Of a stretch of 11,777 nucleotides of DNA, positions 7,228-11,777 are shown piece by piece. Each line of letters starts with the position of its first letter. Within the stretch, counting starts at the first letter, position 1. Source of the DNA: Mollicutes bacterium PWAP (GTDB taxonomy: Bacteria > Bacillota_I > Bacilli_A > Mycoplasmatales > Metamycoplasmataceae); the NCBI GenBank assembly GCA_019661745.1, contig JAIFTM010000080.1:1-11777 (forward strand), written 5' to 3'. The translations under genes were made by a program, and so were the position numbers. The notes under the pieces are model-generated. The model was not told where the DNA came from. It ran no database searches and saw only the letters and a program-made list of their open reading frames with translations.

Positions 7228-8196
7228 TTAAGATTGATTTAAATCATTAACAATGTTAGCAAATTTATGTCTATCTTCTCTGGGGAGAGCAAGAGCTTCT
7301 AAAATTGGGGTACCAGTAAATTTACCATTTAAAATTCCAATTGCAAGACCAGATTCTCCTTTAATTAAATATTCAACGGCTTTAATTCCCATTAAAGATG
7401 AATTAACTCTTTCCATTGCAGTGGGCACGCCACCTCTTTGAAGATGGGATAATGACATACCGCGAGTTACAACGCCAGAAAATTCTTCAATTGTTTTAGA
7501 TAATTTATCAAGATTATCATAAATCAATTCAGAAACAATAATAATAACTGATCTTTTGCCCATTTCTTTAATTTGTTTTTTAACAATAGAAGCTATTTCT
7601 TTTGGGGATTTGATATTTTCAGAAGTAACAACAACCTCAGCTCCAGTTGCCAACCCAGCAAACAATGCTAAATCTCCAGACCCATGACCCATGACTTCAA
7701 CAACGGCAGCTCTATTATGCGATTCCATAGTATCCCTTATTCTATCTACATTTTCAACAATAGAATTAAGTGCAGTATCAAACCCAATAGTAAATTCACT
7801 TGAAGTAATATCATTATCAATAGTTCCTGGAAGACCCATTGTCTTAACTCCAATTTCATGTAGCAATTGTGCGCCATAATAAGAACCATCTCCTCCAATT
7901 ACAACAAGAGCTTCAATGCCTAAATTATCTAATTGTTTTTTTGCTTCTAACCTGATTTTTGGGTTCTTAAACTCAGGAAATCTAGCAGAATAAATAAAAG
8001 TTCCACCTTTAGCAATATATTGATCTACATTTACCTCTGTAGCAAGTTTAATATTTCCTGAATGAAGACCATAATAACCTTCATAAACAAGGTAAGGCTC
8101 CATTCCTTTTGCCAACGCAGTTTTAACAATGCTTCTTACAGCATTATTCATTCCAGGAGCATCTCCTCCAGATGTTAAAATAGCAATTTTTTTCAT
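7228..8196 (-). CDS. pfkA: ATP-dependent 6-phosphofructokinase
   Basis: 322 aa, full length for a bacterial PfkA (about 320). Converts fructose 6-phosphate plus ATP to fructose 1,6-bisphosphate, the committed step of glycolysis in the cytoplasm. Motifs: GGDAPGMN (10-17), ARFPEF (71-76, Arg72), GGDGS (101-105), PGTIDND (123-129, catalytic Asp127), Arg162 and VEVMG (166-170), and HLQRGG (251-256). The sequence aligns without gaps to the E. coli numbering up to about residue 171, where Arg is replaced by His. Arg21 and Lys25 of the effector region are kept or similar. A ribosome-binding site (GGAAGGGA) lies 10 nt before the ATG. The next gene upstream is tsaD, 75 bp away; no pyruvate kinase gene follows, and the hairpin at 7148-7177 suggests a single-gene unit. 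Confidence 0.97.
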   Translation of the reverse strand: MKKIAILTSGGDAPGMNNAVRSIVKTALAKGMEPYLVYEGYYGLHSGNIKLATEVNVDQYIAKGGTFIYSARFPEFKNPKIRLEAKKQLDNLGIEALVVIGGDGSYYGAQLLHEIGVKTMGLPGTIDNDITSSEFTIGFDTALNSIVENVDRIRDTMESHNRAAVVEVMGHGSGDLALFAGLATGAEVVVTSENIKSPKEIASIVKKQIKEMGKRSVIIIVSELIYDNLDKLSKTIEEFSGVVTRGMSLSHLQRGGVPTAMERVNSSLMGIKAVEYLIKGESGLAIGILNGKFTGTPILEALALPREDRHKFANIVNDLNQS

Positions 8197-8244
8197 TATT
8201 AATTATCCCTTCCATAAAAATTTATTTTTTGTTTCATTATTTAT

Positions 8245-8250
8245 ATTATA
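8245..8250 (-). promoter_or_regulatory. Candidate -10 box for pfkA
   Basis: Minus-strand TATAAT lies 48 bp before the pfkA start in the 75-bp gap after tsaD. It would give a leader of about 40 nt that includes the ribosome-binding site. No clear -35 is present. Confidence 0.4.
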
Positions 8251-8271
8251 AATGTGTTTTAAAAAAGGAAA

Positions 8272-9201
8272 TTAATTTTTTTCAGGAAATTGAAGATCAC
8301 AAGCAATAGCAATCATGCTAGCATTGTCTGTTGTATATTTTAAATCAGGAATTTTATAGTTTTTGTGAAGTTTCAAAAATTCTTTTCTTAAATAAGAATT
8401 TGCACTAACTCCACCTCCTAAAATTATTGATTTAGGCTTATATTCGATAATGGCTCTTTTAGTTTTTTGTATAAGAATTTTAACAACTGATTTTTGATAA
8501 GAAGCTGCGATTTTTTGAATATTAATATTTTCATTATTTTGTTGTAATTTATGATGATAATTAATAATTTTTGTTTTTATCCCTGAAAAACTAAAATTAT
8601 AAGTTTTATCATCCAATAGATCAAAATTTATAAATTCACCTTTATAATTTTGAAATAATTTATCAATTGCAGGACCGCCAGGAAAACCAATATTTAATTT
8701 TCTTGCAATTTTGTCATAAACTTCTCCAACAGCATCATCTTTTGTTTGACCAATAATTTTTAATTCATTATAGTTTTTGAGATATCAGATTTGTGTATGT
8801 CCTCCGCTAACAATTAAAGCTATCGATGGAAACTCTAATTCATTATTAAATCCTGCAGCTAAAATATGACCATGCATATGATTTATTTTATAAACAGGTT
8901 TATCTAAAATTTTACCCAAAGTATTAGCCATAATTTGACCCATATGAAGAGAGCCAATAAGACCCGGCTTATATGTATAAGCAATCCTATCAAAAGAATC
9001 TAATTCATATTCTTTTTTAAGATTTTCTAATAAGATAGATAAATTATTTAAATGAAGTCTAGATGCAATTTCTGGAACAGTACCACCTCACTTTTTGTGA
9101 GTTTCAGTTTGTGTCATTGAAAATTCTTTCAATATTTTTCCATTTTCATAAGCCGAAATAGAAGAATCATCATGACTACTTTCGAAAGCAAGTATTCTCA
9201 T
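8272..9201 (-). CDS. tsaD: tRNA N6-adenosine threonylcarbamoyltransferase TsaD
   Basis: 309 aa (family about 310-345). Transfers the threonylcarbamoyl group to A37 of ANN-decoding tRNAs (t6A), acting with TsaB and TsaE. Motifs: N-terminal FESSHDDSS (6-14, canonical 'ETSCDET'), metal-binding HMHGH (His108 and His112), SGGHTQ (132-137), DDAVGEVYDKIARKL with PGGP (155-177), FSFSGIKT, LGGGVSANSYLR and TDNASMIA near the C-terminus. It uses UGA for Trp (for example after THKK near residue 38). The start codon overlaps the tsaB stop codon by one base (TAATG), so the two are translationally coupled; an AGGAAAT sequence before it can act as ribosome-binding site. The Cys of the N-terminal motif is His here, which is unlikely to matter for activity. 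Confidence 0.96.
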
Positions 9202-9737
9202 TAATTATTTCCTATTCTGGGGTTTTTAATATAATTGGGCTCAATTTCATTAAAAAATTCTATTTCTTCAAATAAAGATAGAAAAAATTTAGGATTTTTT
9301 TCAATTAATAAATAATCATAATTACTTTCTATATTTTGACTCCCTAAAACTTCTATAGAATTGCCGTTTTTTATTTGTGTTATATAAGAAGTATTTCCGC
9401 TAGCATTTATATAAAAATCTCCATCTTCAAAACCATTTGAAGGAAATATAAAACTGCTTGCCACAAAAACTTTTTTATTTGTGCTTATTTTAAATGTTTT
9501 AGCAAACATTAAAGAGGCTCTAATTCCCATAAAAGAACCCGGACCATTTGTAACATATAATTCATCAATATTGCGAAGAGATAAATTATTTTTATTTAGA
9601 AAAAAAGACAATTCATTAACTAAACTATCGCTTTTAAATTTTAAATGTTTAAAAGTTTTTGATTCAACTATTTTTCAATCATTTAATAATAAAAAATACA
9701 TATGTTTGTTTGTGGTATCAATTAAAATTTTATTCAT
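9201..9737 (-). CDS. tsaB: tRNA t6A biosynthesis protein TsaB
   Basis: 178 aa, with UGA-Trp at 9675-9677. A catalytically inactive TsaD paralogue that dimerises with TsaD in t6A formation. Motifs: N-terminal ILIDTTNKHMY (4-14, canonical 'LAIDTS') and the hallmark VTNGPGSFMGIRASLMFAK, close to canonical 'GPGSFTGLRIG'. The second half is short compared with the 220-230 residues of E. coli and Bacillus proteins, a reduction typical of mycoplasmas. The chosen start is the ATG at 9737; no Shine-Dalgarno sequence precedes it, and a minus-strand TATAAT at 9746-9751 places the likely transcription start at or next to the ATG, so the mRNA may be leaderless. The gene is followed by tsaD with a TAATG overlap. 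Confidence 0.9.
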
Positions 9738-9745
9738 ATAACATT

Positions 9746-9771
9746 ATTATAAAGTGATTGCTCTATATAAT
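9746..9771. promoter_or_regulatory. Overlapping divergent promoters (tsaB / ABC-F gene)
   Basis: In the 54-bp gap between tsaB and the ABC-F gene there are two perfect TATAAT boxes facing opposite ways: minus strand at 9746-9751 for tsaB-tsaD and plus strand at 9766-9771 for the ABC-F gene. With 14 bp between the boxes, each promoter's -35 region would fall over the other's -10. The plus promoter gives a leader of about 12 nt that just includes the ribosome-binding site AAAGGAG (9780-9786). Confidence 0.55.
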
Positions 9772-9791
9772 TAAATGACAAAGGAGTAAAA

Positions 9792-11408
<1,617 letters not shown>

Positions 11409-11445
11409 ATTATGAAATTTAATTATTTCAAATTAATATTTTAAT

Positions 11446-11777
11446 ATGAAAAAAATTTATTTTTTAGATTTACATGGAACTGTTTACAACTCAAAAAATA
11501 AAATATCTTTAAAAACATTAAAAACATTAAAAAAAGTTATAAAAAATGGAAATAAAGTTATTTTTATTACTGGCGCTCATAAATTAGAAGTTGAAAAATT
11601 AGCAAAAAAAATTAATTCCAATGAGTTTATATCCAACGGTGGAGCCTACATTAAAATAAATAATAAAGAATATATACATCCATTAAAAATAGATAAAAGT
11701 TATAAATATGAAATAAACTCTTATTTAAATGGAATTACTAGGAGTAACTATAAATTATTAGATAATTTTTATAATAA
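11446..11777 (+). CDS. HAD-superfamily (Cof-like) hydrolase, partial, atypical motif I
   Basis: The first 110 codons of a gene cut by the window end. The N-terminus KKIYFLDLHGTVYNS is HAD motif I, followed by a Lys-rich helix, FITGAHKLEVEKL (motif II Thr in the usual 'TGR' position) and FISNGGAYI (the 'NGA' element common in Cof-type phosphatases), which place it in the HAD-IIB/Cof group acting on small phosphorylated metabolites. Unusually, the second Asp of the DxDGT motif is His (DLHGT); the nucleophile Asp8 is kept. No Shine-Dalgarno sequence precedes the ATG, which lies 37 bp after the ABC-F stop; it may be read from the same transcript. The third and fourth HAD motifs (Lys, acidic pair) lie beyond the window, so activity cannot be judged. 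Confidence 0.75.
   Translation, partial: MKKIYFLDLHGTVYNSKNKISLKTLKTLKKVIKNGNKVIFITGAHKLEVEKLAKKINSNEFISNGGAYIKINNKEYIHPLKIDKSYKYEINSYLNGITRSNYKLLDNFYN

Noticed and set aside
7253..7879. Two plus-strand open frames of 62 codons inside pfkA.
   Set aside because: They are antisense shadows of a strongly conserved gene with no independent signals.
11412..11444. A 10-codon mini-ORF between the ABC-F and HAD genes.
   Set aside because: No ribosome-binding site and no peptide feature; such short frames are expected by chance in AT-rich DNA.

Overview
The window is from a mycoplasma (class Mollicutes). It is extremely AT-rich, and every long gene reads through in-frame UGA codons at tryptophan positions: all nine Trp codons of the ABC-F gene are UGA, as is the Trp just after the P-loop of the F1 alpha-like gene. 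With the standard code most genes here look broken; with translation table 4 they are intact. Species is not determined; the gene set would fit the hominis/pulmonis-type mycoplasmas, which is an inference.

Layout. Positions 91-7047 (minus strand) hold one compact, mostly overlapping operon, transcribed from right to left: a polytopic membrane protein of about 12 TM segments (5668-7047), an unknown 166-aa soluble protein (5175-5675), a gamma-like (4234-5160), an epsilon-like (3840-4256), an alpha-like (2226-3827) and a beta-like (620-2245) F1-ATPase subunit. Two nearly identical 57-residue lipoproteins follow (427-600 and 156-329), then a strong intrinsic terminator (91-131). The gene order gamma-epsilon-alpha-beta and the absence of any canonical Fo a, b or c subunit mark this as an F1-like ATPase of the extra 'type 3 / F1-like X0' kind described in mycoplasmas, not the housekeeping ATP synthase. 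The alpha and beta subunits keep the nucleotide-binding and catalytic signatures, so a working ATPase motor coupled to an unusual membrane partner is the likely reading. Such clusters are known to accompany the MIB-MIP immunoglobulin-cleaving system in several species. No MIB or MIP gene is in this window; the two micro-lipoproteins occupy the downstream position instead.

Positions 7228-9737 (minus strand) hold housekeeping genes: pfkA (phosphofructokinase, own promoter) and the tsaB-tsaD pair for tRNA t6A modification (joined by a TAATG overlap). A 54-bp divergent promoter region (9738-9791) separates tsaB, probably leaderless, from a plus-strand ABC-F ATPase gene (9792-11408). A HAD-superfamily hydrolase (11446 onward) is cut by the window end.

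The most interesting points are the rotary F1-like motor on a non-Fo membrane protein, the tandem micro-lipoproteins at the end of its operon, and the ABC-F protein, in which all elements of one of the two composite ATP sites have degenerated while the other site is intact.
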